Position numbers and translations under genes: made by a program. From the NCBI RefSeq assembly GCF_018275325.1, contig NZ_JAGVQR010000001.1:2232001-2296000 (forward strand): a DNA stretch of 64,000 bases. Direction: 5' to 3'. Every line of letters starts with the position of its first letter. The stretch's first letter is position 1. The stretch is from Nocardioides palaemonis (GTDB lineage: Bacteria > Actinomycetota > Actinomycetes > Propionibacteriales > Nocardioidaceae). This document shows positions 35,512 to 43,875 of this stretch, piece after piece. The notes beneath the pieces were generated by a model. That model was given only the letters and a program-made list of their open reading frames with translations, was not told the origin of the DNA and did not search any database.

Positions 35512-35682
35512 TCAGCCGCAGCCGGTCGTGGTCGTGCCCGCGCCGTCGGTGTCGATCCCCCACTCGCACAGCCACCCGTCGTGGCCGCCGGTCGCCTCGA
35601 GGAAGGCGAGGACGACGACGAGGAACGCCAGCGCGACCACGAGGGCGGTGCCGCGCAGCGCCCACCGCCTCAGCCTCTCCAT
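35512..35682 (-). CDS. 56-residue small membrane protein
   Basis: A short frame reading MERLRRWALRGTALVV, then a hydrophobic stretch to about residue 30 (VALAFLVVVLAFLEA), and a tail with two Cys ending TTTTGCG. Codon use is as strongly GC-rich in third positions as the neighbours. It fills an otherwise empty 219-bp gap and is convergent with the exported protein gene. No close family is recognised; a predicted single-pass membrane protein. Confidence 0.5.
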   Translation of the reverse strand: MERLRRWALRGTALVVALAFLVVVLAFLEATGGHDGWLCEWGIDTDGAGTTTTGCG

Positions 35683-35720
35683 CGGTCCACCGTAGGACCT
35701 CCGTGCCTAGGGTGGGGCGC

Positions 35721-36977
35721 ATGGCGGACAACGTGCTGTGGATCGTGACCGACGACCAGATGCGCTCGACCCTCCGGTCGATGGACCGCACCTGGAGGCG
35801 CCTCGTGCGCAAGGGCGTCCACTTCCCGCACGGCTACAGCGCGATGCCGCTGTGCGGGCCTGCGCGCGCGTCGATCCTGACCAGCCGCTACCCCCACAAC
35901 CACGGCTGCTCGACCAACATGACCCACCAGCCCTTCGTCGCCCGAGGGCTCGACAGGGACACCGCCGCGACCCGGATGAGCCAGGCCGGCTACGGCACCG
36001 GCTACTTCGGCAAGTACATGAACGGCGTCGCGCAGGACCCGACGTACGTCGCTCCCGGCTGGGACCGGTGGGTGACGCTGCTCGACGGCATGGTCGACGA
36101 CCCGAGGGTCAACGTCGACGGCTCGGTCCGGCAGGTCGGGTCGCAGCGCGCGTTCGACCGCTTCGCCGCCAAGCGGCTGCGGCGGTTCATCCGCCGCCAC
36201 CAGGACGGGCCGTGGTTCGCGATCTACTCGCCGACCGCGCCGCACGGGCCCTACACGCCCAGCCCGGAGCACGCCGACGACTTCGACGGGGTCGCGTGGG
36301 ACCCGCCGGCCCTCAACGAGCGCGACATGAGCGACAAGCCCACGTGGCTGCGCGACCTCCCGCCGCACGACCGCGACCGGATGCGCAGGCTCTACGAGGG
36401 CAAGCTCGAGGAGCTGCAGGACGTCGACGACCAGATCGGCAAGGTGCTCGACGTCCTGCGCCGCACCGGCCAGCTCGGGCGGACGTGGATCTTCTTCGTC
36501 TCCGACAACGGCTACCTCCTCGGCGAGCACCGGCTGCTGTCGAAGTCGCAGCCCTACGAGGAGGCAGCAGGCGTCCCGTTCGCCGTGCGCGGTCCCGGCG
36601 TCGACCGGGGCGAGGTCGACGCCCTCGTCTCGCAGGTCGACCTGATGCCCACCACGCTCGACATCGCCGGGCTGGACCCCGACTCGGGCCGCGAGCTCGA
36701 CGGCCGGTCCATGCTCGGCCCGCTGAGGTCCGGGGAGTGGAGCGCCTGGCGCCGCCGGCTGCTCGTCGAGAACACGCACCTGGGGTGGTCGCTGCTGCGG
36801 GAGGGCCCGCACGCGTACGTCGAGCACCACGGCACCGGGGAGTGGGAGCTCTACGACCTCGCGCGCGACCCCCACCAGCTCGCCAGCCTCCGCGACGCCG
36901 ACGTCTCCGGGTGGGCGAGGCGCACGGCCGAGCTCACCGCGAGCCAGGGCGTCGCCCTGCGCGGGCTCGAGCAGTAG
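35721..36977 (+). CDS. Sulfatase-family hydrolase
   Basis: A 418-residue alkaline-phosphatase-superfamily sulfatase. LWIVTDDQM provides two metal-binding Asp, the active-site motif PLCGPARASILTS carries the Cys (residue 45) that is converted to formylglycine, and FVSDNGYLLGEHRLLSK supplies the later metal Asp/Asn. No signal peptide is seen. Substrate is unknown; sulfate release could feed the sulfur assimilation operon, but that is inference. TAGGGT lies seven bases before the ATG. Confidence 0.9.
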   Translation: MADNVLWIVTDDQMRSTLRSMDRTWRRLVRKGVHFPHGYSAMPLCGPARASILTSRYPHNHGCSTNMTHQPFVARGLDRDTAATRMSQAGYGTGYFGKYMNGVAQDPTYVAPGWDRWVTLLDGMVDDPRVNVDGSVRQVGSQRAFDRFAAKRLRRFIRRHQDGPWFAIYSPTAPHGPYTPSPEHADDFDGVAWDPPALNERDMSDKPTWLRDLPPHDRDRMRRLYEGKLEELQDVDDQIGKVLDVLRRTGQLGRTWIFFVSDNGYLLGEHRLLSKSQPYEEAAGVPFAVRGPGVDRGEVDALVSQVDLMPTTLDIAGLDPDSGRELDGRSMLGPLRSGEWSAWRRRLLVENTHLGWSLLREGPHAYVEHHGTGEWELYDLARDPHQLASLRDADVSGWARRTAELTASQGVALRGLEQ

Positions 36978-36983
36978 CCGCGC
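36959..36983. terminator. Weak hairpin between sulfatase and TerD genes
   Basis: GCGCGGGCT pairs with AGCCGCGC with one bulge around an 8-nt loop that sits in front of the sulfatase stop codon. Confidence 0.35.
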
Positions 36984-37547
36984 TCAGACGAACGGCAGCA
37001 GCGACTCGAGCGAGTCCGTCGGCGTATTCAGGGCGATGCCGGCCCCGATCGCACCGAGCTTCCAGGCCGATCCGTCGCGGAACAGCCTCGCCATCACGAG
37101 CCCCGTCTCCCGGACCCCGAGCGTGATCGTGACGCGCGCCAGCTCGGTGCCGTCGTCGTCGACGAGGCGGCAGTAGGCGTTGTGGATGAACTCGAGGGAG
37201 TGCCCCTGGTAGCTCGTCACCAGGAAGAGGATCGACTCCACCTTCGAGTAGACGCGGTCGAGGTCGACGGTGATCACCTCGTCGTCGCCCTCGCCCCGGC
37301 CCGTGGTGTTGTCGCCGAGGTGGACGACCGAGCCGTCGCGGGTCGCGAGGTGGTTGAAGAAGGCGAGGTCGAAGAACTGACCACCGGCGAACTGCACGGC
37401 CGAGGCGTCGAGGTCGATCGGTGGCGCCCCGCTGCCGATGAACCCGGCCGTCGGGTTGTGGTCCCAGCCGATGGCCATCTGCACCTTCGTCAGGGGCTTC
37501 CCCTCCACGGCGAGCGTGAAGTCCTGCCCCTCGGTCAGCTCGATCAC
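36984..37547 (-). CDS. TerD-family protein
   Basis: A 187-residue TerD domain protein (Ca2+-binding beta sandwich) of the tellurite/stress-resistance family. WDHNPTAGFIGSGAPPIDLDASA and GEGDDEVITVDLDRV carry the acidic metal-site residues. Here it is a solitary copy, so involvement in a full ter system is doubtful. GTG start with GAGGAGC seven bases upstream. Confidence 0.9.
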   Translation of the reverse strand: MIELTEGQDFTLAVEGKPLTKVQMAIGWDHNPTAGFIGSGAPPIDLDASAVQFAGGQFFDLAFFNHLATRDGSVVHLGDNTTGRGEGDDEVITVDLDRVYSKVESILFLVTSYQGHSLEFIHNAYCRLVDDDGTELARVTITLGVRETGLVMARLFRDGSAWKLGAIGAGIALNTPTDSLESLLPFV

Positions 37548-37654
37548 GGGTCGCTCCTCGGTCGTCCGGTGCCGTCGAACCTAGCGCGGCGGGCCCCGGA
37601 GCCCAGCCCGACGGGCGAGGCTCGCTGTCGGACCCCGGTGACAGACTGGCGCGC

Positions 37655-40600
37655 ATGAGCGCCCTCGACCGGTTCAGCGCCCCCACGCGGGCGTGGTTCG
37701 AGGCGTCGTTCGCCAGCCCGACACCCGCGCAGGAGGGGGCGTGGGACGCGATCGCGGCCGGCAAGCACGCGCTCGTCGTCGCGCCGACCGGCAGCGGCAA
37801 GACCCTCAGCGCCTTCCTCCACGCGATCGACCGGCTGCTCAGCACCGAGCGGCCCGACGACAAGTCCCGGCGCACGCGGGTGCTCTACATCTCCCCGCTC
37901 AAGGCGCTCGGCGTCGACGTCGAGCGCAACCTCCGCGCCCCGCTCACCGGCATCCGCAACACCGCCGAGCGGCTCGAGTCCACCGTCCCCGACGTCACCG
38001 TCGGCCTCCGCTCCGGCGACACCAGCCCGGCCGACCGGCGCAAGCTCGGCACCACTCCCCCCGACATCCTCATCACCACGCCCGAGTCGCTCTTCCTGAT
38101 GCTCACCAGCCAGGCGCGCGAGACCCTGCGCGGCGTCGACACCGTGATCATCGACGAGGTGCACGCCGTTGCCGGCACCAAGCGCGGCGCCCACCTCGGG
38201 ATCAGCCTCGAGCGCCTCGACGCGCTGCTCGACCAGCCGGCCCAGCGCATCGGCCTGAGTGCGACCGTGCGCCCGCTCGAGGAGGTCGCCCGCTTCCTCG
38301 GCGGCAGCCAGCCCGTCGAGATCGTCGCCCCGCCGAGCACCAAGGAGTGGGACCTGCGCGTCGTCGTGCCCGTCGAGGACATGACCATGCCCGAGGAGTA
38401 CGACGAGGAGTCCGGCGACCCCGGTCGCTCCACCAGCATCTGGCCCCACGTCGAGGAGCACGTGGTCGACCTCGTCGAGCAGCACCGCTCCACCATCGTC
38501 TTCGCCAACTCGCGCCGCCTCGCCGAGCGGCTGACGGCCCGGCTCAACGAGATCGCCTCCGAGCGGGCGGAGCGCGCCGCGGAGGAGGACGTCGAGCGAG
38601 ACGGCGCGAAGCGGGCACGGCCCCCAGCCCAGGTGATGGCGCAGTCCGGCCAGAGCCAGGGGGCCGAGACGGTCATCGCCAAGGCCCACCACGGCTCGGT
38701 CTCCAAGGAGCAGCGGGCGATCATCGAGGACGACCTCAAGCGCGGCCGGCTCCCCTGCGTCGTCGCCACCAGCAGCCTGGAGCTCGGCATCGACATGGGC
38801 TCGGTCGACCTCGTCATCCAGATCGAGTCGCCGCCCAGCGTCGCCAGCGCCCTCCAGCGCGTCGGGCGCGCAGGCCACCAGGTCGGCGAGACCAGCCGCG
38901 GCGTGCTGTTCCCCAAGCACCGCGGCGACCTCGCCCAGACCGCCGTCGCGGTCGAGCGGATGCGCACCGGTGCCATCGAGAAGATGGCCGTCCCCGCCAA
39001 CCCGCTCGACGTCCTCGCCCAGCAGGTCGTCGCCGCGCTCGCGATGGAGGACTGGCCCGTCGACGAGCTGTTCGCGCTGGTGCAGCGCGCCGCCTCCTAC
39101 TCCCAGCTCCCGCGCAGCGCCTTCGACGCCACTCTCGACCTGCTCTCCGGCCGCTACCCCAGCGACGAGTTCGCCGAGCTCCGCCCCCGCATCGTGTGGG
39201 ACCGCGTCGCCGACACGCTGAGCGGTCGCCCGGGCGCCCAGCGCCTCGCCGTCACCAGCGGCGGCACCATCCCCGACCGCGGGCTGTTCGGCGTCTTCCT
39301 CGTCGGGGAGAAGGCCAGCCGGGTCGGCGAGCTCGACGAGGAGATGGTCTACGAGTCCCGCGTCGGCGACGTCTTCGCCCTCGGCGCCACCAGCTGGCGG
39401 ATCGAGGACATCACCCACGACCGGGTGCTGGTCACGCCTGCTCCGGGCATCCCGGGCCGACTGCCGTTCTGGAAGGGCGACGCGCTGGGCCGTCCCGCCG
39501 AGCTCGGCGCCGCGGTCGGCAGCTTCACCCGCGAGCTCGCCGCGCTCACCCCCGCGAAGGCGGTGGCGAAGGTCAAGGAGCGCGGCCTCGACGACTACGC
39601 CGCCACCAACCTCGTCACCTACCTCACCGAGCAGCGCGAGGCCACCCAGGTCGTCCCGCACGACACCCAGGTCGTCGTCGAGCGCTTCCGCGACGAGCTC
39701 GGCGACTGGCGCCTGGTCGTCCACTCCCCCTACGGCACCCCCGTCCACGCCCCGTGGGCGCTGGCCATCAACGCCCGGCTGCGCGAGCGCTTCGACGTCG
39801 ACGGCCAGGCGGTCGCCTCCGACGACGGCATCGTGATCCGCATCCCCGACACCGACGCCGAGCCGCCCACCGGCGAGGTGATCGTGTTCGAGCCCGAGGA
39901 GATCGAGCAGCTCGTCACCCAGGAGGTCGGCGGCTCGGCCCTCTTCGCCAGCCGCTTCCGCGAGTGCGCCGCCCGCGCCCTCCTGCTGCCGCGCCGCGAC
40001 CCCGGCCGCCGCAGCCCGCTGTGGCAGCAGCGCCAGCGCAGCGCCCAGCTGCTCGAGGTCGCCTCGCAGTACCCGTCGTTCCCGATCGTGCTCGAGGCGG
40101 TGCGCGAGTGCCTCCAGGACGTCTACGACCTCCCCGCCCTCGTCGCGCTGCTCGGTCGGGTCCAGCGCCGGGAGGTCACGGTCGTCGACGTCGCCACCAC
40201 GACGCCCAGCCCGTTCGCGCGCAGCCTGCTCTTCGGCTACGTCGCCCAGTTCGTCTACGAGGGCGACTCCCCGATCGCCGAGCGCCGGGCCGCCGCGCTG
40301 TCCCTCGACCAGGGCCTGCTCGCCGAGCTGCTCGGACGCGCCGAGCTCCGCGAGCTGCTCGACCTCGAGGTGCTCGCGGAGGTGGAGGCCGAGCTCCAGT
40401 GGCTGGCCGACGACCGGCGCGCCCGCACCGCCGAGGGGGTCGCCGACCTGCTCCGGCTCGTCGGACCGCTGTCGACCGACGAGGTCCGCGCCCGCGCGGT
40501 CGACGGCGCCGACGTCGAGGCGTGGCTCGCCGAGCTCGAGGCCAGCCGCCGGGTGCTCCGGGTCCGGATGGCCGGCGACGAGCGCTGGACCGCGATCGAG

Positions 40601-42211
40601 GACATCGGACGGCTCCGCGACGGCCTCGGCGTGCCGGTCCCGGTCGGCACCCCCGACGCCTTCCTCGAGCTCCCCGACGACCCGCTCGGTGACCTCGTCT
40701 CGCGCTACGCCCGCAGCCACGGGCCCTTCACCACGACCGAGGTCGCCAGCCGTCTCGGGCTCGGCGAGGCGGTGGCGCGCCAGACCCTCCAGCGCCTGGC
40801 CCACCGCGGTCGGGTGCTCGACGGCGAGTTCCGCCCCTCGGGCTCGGGCAGCGAGTGGTGCGACGCCGAGGTGCTGCGCAAGCTCCGCCGTCGCTCGCTG
40901 GCCCGGCTGCGCCAGGAGATCGAGCCGGTCCCGCAGGACGCGGTCGCCCGGTTCCTCCCCGCCTGGCAGCGCGTCGGCGGCACCGGCCGCAGCCAGCTGC
41001 GCGGCGTCGACGGCGTGGTCGCCGCGATCGACCAGCTCGCCGGCTGCCCGGTCCCGGCCAGTGCGCTCGAGCCGCTGGTCCTCGCGGCGCGGGTCCGCGA
41101 CTACGAGCCCTCGATGCTCGACGAGCTCACCGCGTCGGGCGAGGTGATCTGGTCGGGTCACGCCCCGCTGCCCGGCAGCGACGGCTGGGTGAGCCTCCAC
41201 CTCGCCGACCAGGCCCACCTCACCCTGCCCGAGGTCGAGGCCGACGAGCCGACCGGCCTGCAGCGCGCCGTCCTCGACGCGCTCGACCCCGGCGGGGCGT
41301 GGTTCTTCCGCCAGCTCGCCGACCGGGTCGGCGCCACGAGCGACGCCGAGCTGTCGACCGCGCTCTGGGAGCTGGTCTGGCAGGGCCGCGTCACCAACGA
41401 CACGCTCACCCCGCTGCGCGCCCTCGTCCGCAGCGGCACCCCGTCGCACCGCACCCGCCGCACGCCCCCGCGCCTGGGTCGCCCCGGTCGGGGCGGGGGC
41501 CGGATGCCGGCCCGCACCGGCCCTCCCGAGACCGCCGGACGGTGGGCCCTGCTGCCCGAGCGCGACGACGACCCGACCCGTCGCGCCCACGCGCGCGCCG
41601 AGCACCTCCTCGAGCGGCACGGCGTCGTCACCCGAGGCGCCGTGGTGAGCGAGCGGGTCGCCGGGGGCTTCGCGGGCGTCTACAAGGTGCTCAGCGCCTT
41701 CGAGGACTCCGGCCGCTGCCGTCGCGGCTACTTCATCGAGGGCCTCGGTGCCGCGCAGTTCGGCACGGCTGGCGCCGTCGACCGGCTGCGCACCTTCTCC
41801 GACCCCGCGTCGGCGTCGGGCGCCAAGCCCGAGGTGGTCGCCCTCGCCGCGACCGACCCGGCCAACGTCTTCGGCGCGGCCCTGCCGTGGCCCGAGGCCG
41901 ATGCCGAGCGCTCCGGCCACCGGCCGGGCCGCAAGGCCGGGGCGATGGTCGTGCTGGTCGACGGGGCGCTCACCGTCTACGTCGAGCGCGGCGGCCGCAC
42001 GCTGCTCACCTGGAGCGAGGACGAGGACGTCCTCACCCCTGCGGCGTCAGCGCTCGCCGAGGCCGCGGGGCGCGGCGCCCTGGGCCGGCTCACGGTCGAG
42101 AAGGCCGACGGCCAGCCGCTGATCGGCGGCGGCGGTGACACGCCGATCCGCCAGGCGCTCGCGGCAGCCGGCTTCGTGGCCACGCCCAAGGGACTGAGGC
42201 TGCGTGCCTGA
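37655..42211 (+). CDS. lhr: Lhr-type ATP-dependent helicase
   Basis: A 1518-residue SF2 DNA helicase with the full Lhr layout. Walker A APTGSGKT (GSGKT at residues 46-50), Walker B IIDEVHAV (DEVH 167-170), SATVRP, and motif VI RVGRAGHQVG belong to the helicase core; a winged-helix and beta-barrel region follow, then the long C-terminal domain of unknown structure. Mycobacterial Lhr is a 3'-5' helicase active in DNA repair. It overlaps the nei2 gene by eight bases, an association seen in other actinobacteria. Confidence 0.95.
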   Translation: MSALDRFSAPTRAWFEASFASPTPAQEGAWDAIAAGKHALVVAPTGSGKTLSAFLHAIDRLLSTERPDDKSRRTRVLYISPLKALGVDVERNLRAPLTGIRNTAERLESTVPDVTVGLRSGDTSPADRRKLGTTPPDILITTPESLFLMLTSQARETLRGVDTVIIDEVHAVAGTKRGAHLGISLERLDALLDQPAQRIGLSATVRPLEEVARFLGGSQPVEIVAPPSTKEWDLRVVVPVEDMTMPEEYDEESGDPGRSTSIWPHVEEHVVDLVEQHRSTIVFANSRRLAERLTARLNEIASERAERAAEEDVERDGAKRARPPAQVMAQSGQSQGAETVIAKAHHGSVSKEQRAIIEDDLKRGRLPCVVATSSLELGIDMGSVDLVIQIESPPSVASALQRVGRAGHQVGETSRGVLFPKHRGDLAQTAVAVERMRTGAIEKMAVPANPLDVLAQQVVAALAMEDWPVDELFALVQRAASYSQLPRSAFDATLDLLSGRYPSDEFAELRPRIVWDRVADTLSGRPGAQRLAVTSGGTIPDRGLFGVFLVGEKASRVGELDEEMVYESRVGDVFALGATSWRIEDITHDRVLVTPAPGIPGRLPFWKGDALGRPAELGAAVGSFTRELAALTPAKAVAKVKERGLDDYAATNLVTYLTEQREATQVVPHDTQVVVERFRDELGDWRLVVHSPYGTPVHAPWALAINARLRERFDVDGQAVASDDGIVIRIPDTDAEPPTGEVIVFEPEEIEQLVTQEVGGSALFASRFRECAARALLLPRRDPGRRSPLWQQRQRSAQLLEVASQYPSFPIVLEAVRECLQDVYDLPALVALLGRVQRREVTVVDVATTTPSPFARSLLFGYVAQFVYEGDSPIAERRAAALSLDQGLLAELLGRAELRELLDLEVLAEVEAELQWLADDRRARTAEGVADLLRLVGPLSTDEVRARAVDGADVEAWLAELEASRRVLRVRMAGDERWTAIEDIGRLRDGLGVPVPVGTPDAFLELPDDPLGDLVSRYARSHGPFTTTEVASRLGLGEAVARQTLQRLAHRGRVLDGEFRPSGSGSEWCDAEVLRKLRRRSLARLRQEIEPVPQDAVARFLPAWQRVGGTGRSQLRGVDGVVAAIDQLAGCPVPASALEPLVLAARVRDYEPSMLDELTASGEVIWSGHAPLPGSDGWVSLHLADQAHLTLPEVEADEPTGLQRAVLDALDPGGAWFFRQLADRVGATSDAELSTALWELVWQGRVTNDTLTPLRALVRSGTPSHRTRRTPPRLGRPGRGGGRMPARTGPPETAGRWALLPERDDDPTRRAHARAEHLLERHGVVTRGAVVSERVAGGFAGVYKVLSAFEDSGRCRRGYFIEGLGAAQFGTAGAVDRLRTFSDPASASGAKPEVVALAATDPANVFGAALPWPEADAERSGHRPGRKAGAMVVLVDGALTVYVERGGRTLLTWSEDEDVLTPAASALAEAAGRGALGRLTVEKADGQPLIGGGGDTPIRQALAAAGFVATPKGLRLRA

Positions 42212-42995
42212 GGGTGACACCGTCTTCCGGTCGGCGGCCGCGCTCGACCGCGCCCTCACCGGTCACCGGCTCACCGTCACCGACTTCCGCGTCCCGGCCT
42301 TCGCCACCCTCGACCTCACCGGCGGCACCGTCGTGCGTACCCTGTCGCGCGGCAAGCACCTGATCACGCGGATCGACCACGACCGCGCCTGGAGCCTGCA
42401 CACCCACCTCAAGATGGAGGGCTCCTGGCACGTCTACGCCGACGGCGACCGCTGGCGGCGTCCGGGCGAGCAGGTCCGGGCAGTGCTCGGGATCGAGGGA
42501 CGCACGGCCGTCGGGTTCTCGCTCGGCATCGTCGAGGTGGTGCCGCGCCACGAGGAGGCGGCCCTCACCGCGCACCTCGGCCCGGACCTGCTCGGTCCGG
42601 ACTGGGATCCCGACGAGGCTCTCGCCCGACTGCTCGTGCAGCCGGAGCGTCCGCTGGGCGAGGCGCTGCTCGACCAGCGCAACCTCGCCGGGATCGGCAA
42701 CATGTACATGGCCGAGCTGTGCTTCACCAGCGGCGTGCACCCGACCACCCCGGTCGGGCTCGTGCGCGACCTGCCGCGGCTGTTGCGCCGCGCCCACCAG
42801 ATGCTCGAGGTCAACCGGCACCGGGCGATCCAGTCGACCACCGGCAACCTGCGCCAGCGCGAGCGGCTGTGGGTCTACCGGCGCGACCGGTCGCCGTGCC
42901 GTCGTTGCGGCACGCCGGTCGAGGTCGACATGGTCGGCGAGCCCGGCCGCCAGCGAGCCGCCTACTGGTGCCCGAGCTGCCAGCCAGCGGCTTGA
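42204..42995 (+). CDS. nei2: Nei2-type DNA glycosylase (Fpg/Nei family)
   Basis: A 263-residue bifunctional glycosylase. After the GTG-encoded Met comes the catalytic Pro (PEGDTVFRSA), which marks the endonuclease VIII-like branch; NLAGIGNMYMAELCF is the helix-two-turn-helix and CRRCGTPVEV...CPSC is the zinc finger. It removes oxidised pyrimidines. It begins inside the end of lhr, so helicase and glycosylase are made together. Confidence 0.93.
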   Translation: MPEGDTVFRSAAALDRALTGHRLTVTDFRVPAFATLDLTGGTVVRTLSRGKHLITRIDHDRAWSLHTHLKMEGSWHVYADGDRWRRPGEQVRAVLGIEGRTAVGFSLGIVEVVPRHEEAALTAHLGPDLLGPDWDPDEALARLLVQPERPLGEALLDQRNLAGIGNMYMAELCFTSGVHPTTPVGLVRDLPRLLRRAHQMLEVNRHRAIQSTTGNLRQRERLWVYRRDRSPCRRCGTPVEVDMVGEPGRQRAAYWCPSCQPAA

Positions 42996-43009
42996 GCCAC
43001 GGGCCGGCG

Positions 43010-43309
43010 TCAGGCGGCGGAGGCGACCACGTCGCCGGCGCCGATCGGCGCGCTCGGCACCAGGCCGAGCGCGACCTCCTCGAGCGCCACCGCGTCGGCG
43101 ACGTCGCGGAGCACGTCGGAGAGCGGGAGGTCCATCGCCTGGCACAGCGAGGCGAGGAGCTCGGAGGACGCCTCCTTCTGCCCCCGCTCGATCTCGGAGA
43201 TGTAGCCCAGGCTGACCCGGGCCTCGGCGGAGAGGTCGCGCAGGGTCATCCCCCGCTGCATGCGGGCACCGCGCAGCACCTCACCGAGCAGTCGTCGGAA
43301 GAGAACCAT
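43010..43309 (-). CDS. clgR: ClgR-type transcriptional regulator
   Basis: A 99-residue XRE-family HTH protein with the ClgR core LRGARMQRGMTLRDLSAEARVSLGYISEIERGQKEAS and an Ala/Val-rich tail ending VVASAA, which in ClgR is read by Clp protease. ClgR activates clp protease genes in stress. It lies directly downstream of cinA, as is usual in actinobacteria. Confidence 0.93.
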   Translation of the reverse strand: MVLFRRLLGEVLRGARMQRGMTLRDLSAEARVSLGYISEIERGQKEASSELLASLCQAMDLPLSDVLRDVADAVALEEVALGLVPSAPIGAGDVVASAA

Positions 43310-43320
43310 GCGCGATGTCC

Positions 43321-43857
43321 TTACTCTCGGTCGAGTGGAGTCGTGGGGCCAACGCTACCCGAGGAGGGTTTCTTCCCGGGCGAGGATCCGCGCATCGTCT
43401 CGACCAGCAGGTCGAGGGCCGCGGCGCAGGTGGCCTCCCGGATCCCGCTCCGGTCCCCCTCGAGCGCGAGCAGGCGCGTGCGGAGCCCGTCGGGGCCGGC
43501 CACGCCGACCCACACGGTGCCTGCCGGGTGCCCCTCCTGCGGGTCGGGCCCGGCGACCCCGGTCGTCGACACGCCCCAGGTCGCGTCCAGGCGCCGGCGC
43601 ACGCCCTGCGCCATCGCGGCGGCGCACTCGCCGGACACCACGCCGTGCCGCGCCACCACGTCCTCGGGCACGTCCAGCAGCGACACCTTGACCCGCGTCG
43701 CGTAGGAGACCACGCCGCCGACGAGGGCCCGCGACGCACCCGGGACGTCCGTGAGCCGGGCAGCGAGCAGGCCACCGGTCAGCGACTCGGCGCACGCCAC
43801 CGTCCCACCGCTGCCCACCAGCAGGTCGAGCGCGAGGTGCGCCTGCGGCAGCCACAT
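43321..43857 (-). CDS. Stand-alone CinA C-domain amidohydrolase
   Basis: A 178-residue protein matching the C-terminal (PncC) domain of CinA, which deamidates nicotinamide mononucleotide. GGTVACAESLTGGLLAARLT and GVSTTGVAGPDPQEGHPAGTV are the family signatures. The N-terminal molybdopterin-binding half is absent, as usual in this phylum. TAGTGT lies seven bases before the ATG. It belongs to the cinA-clgR pair. Confidence 0.92.
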   Translation of the reverse strand: MWLPQAHLALDLLVGSGGTVACAESLTGGLLAARLTDVPGASRALVGGVVSYATRVKVSLLDVPEDVVARHGVVSGECAAAMAQGVRRRLDATWGVSTTGVAGPDPQEGHPAGTVWVGVAGPDGLRTRLLALEGDRSGIREATCAAALDLLVETMRGSSPGKKPSSGSVGPTTPLDRE

Positions 43858-43875
43858 GTCGGTGACACTAGCCGC

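Noticed and set aside
37544..41920. A 1458-codon open frame on the minus strand opposite lhr
   Set aside because: Shadow of the true lhr frame in very GC-rich DNA; low-complexity E/G/A/V-rich product without motifs.
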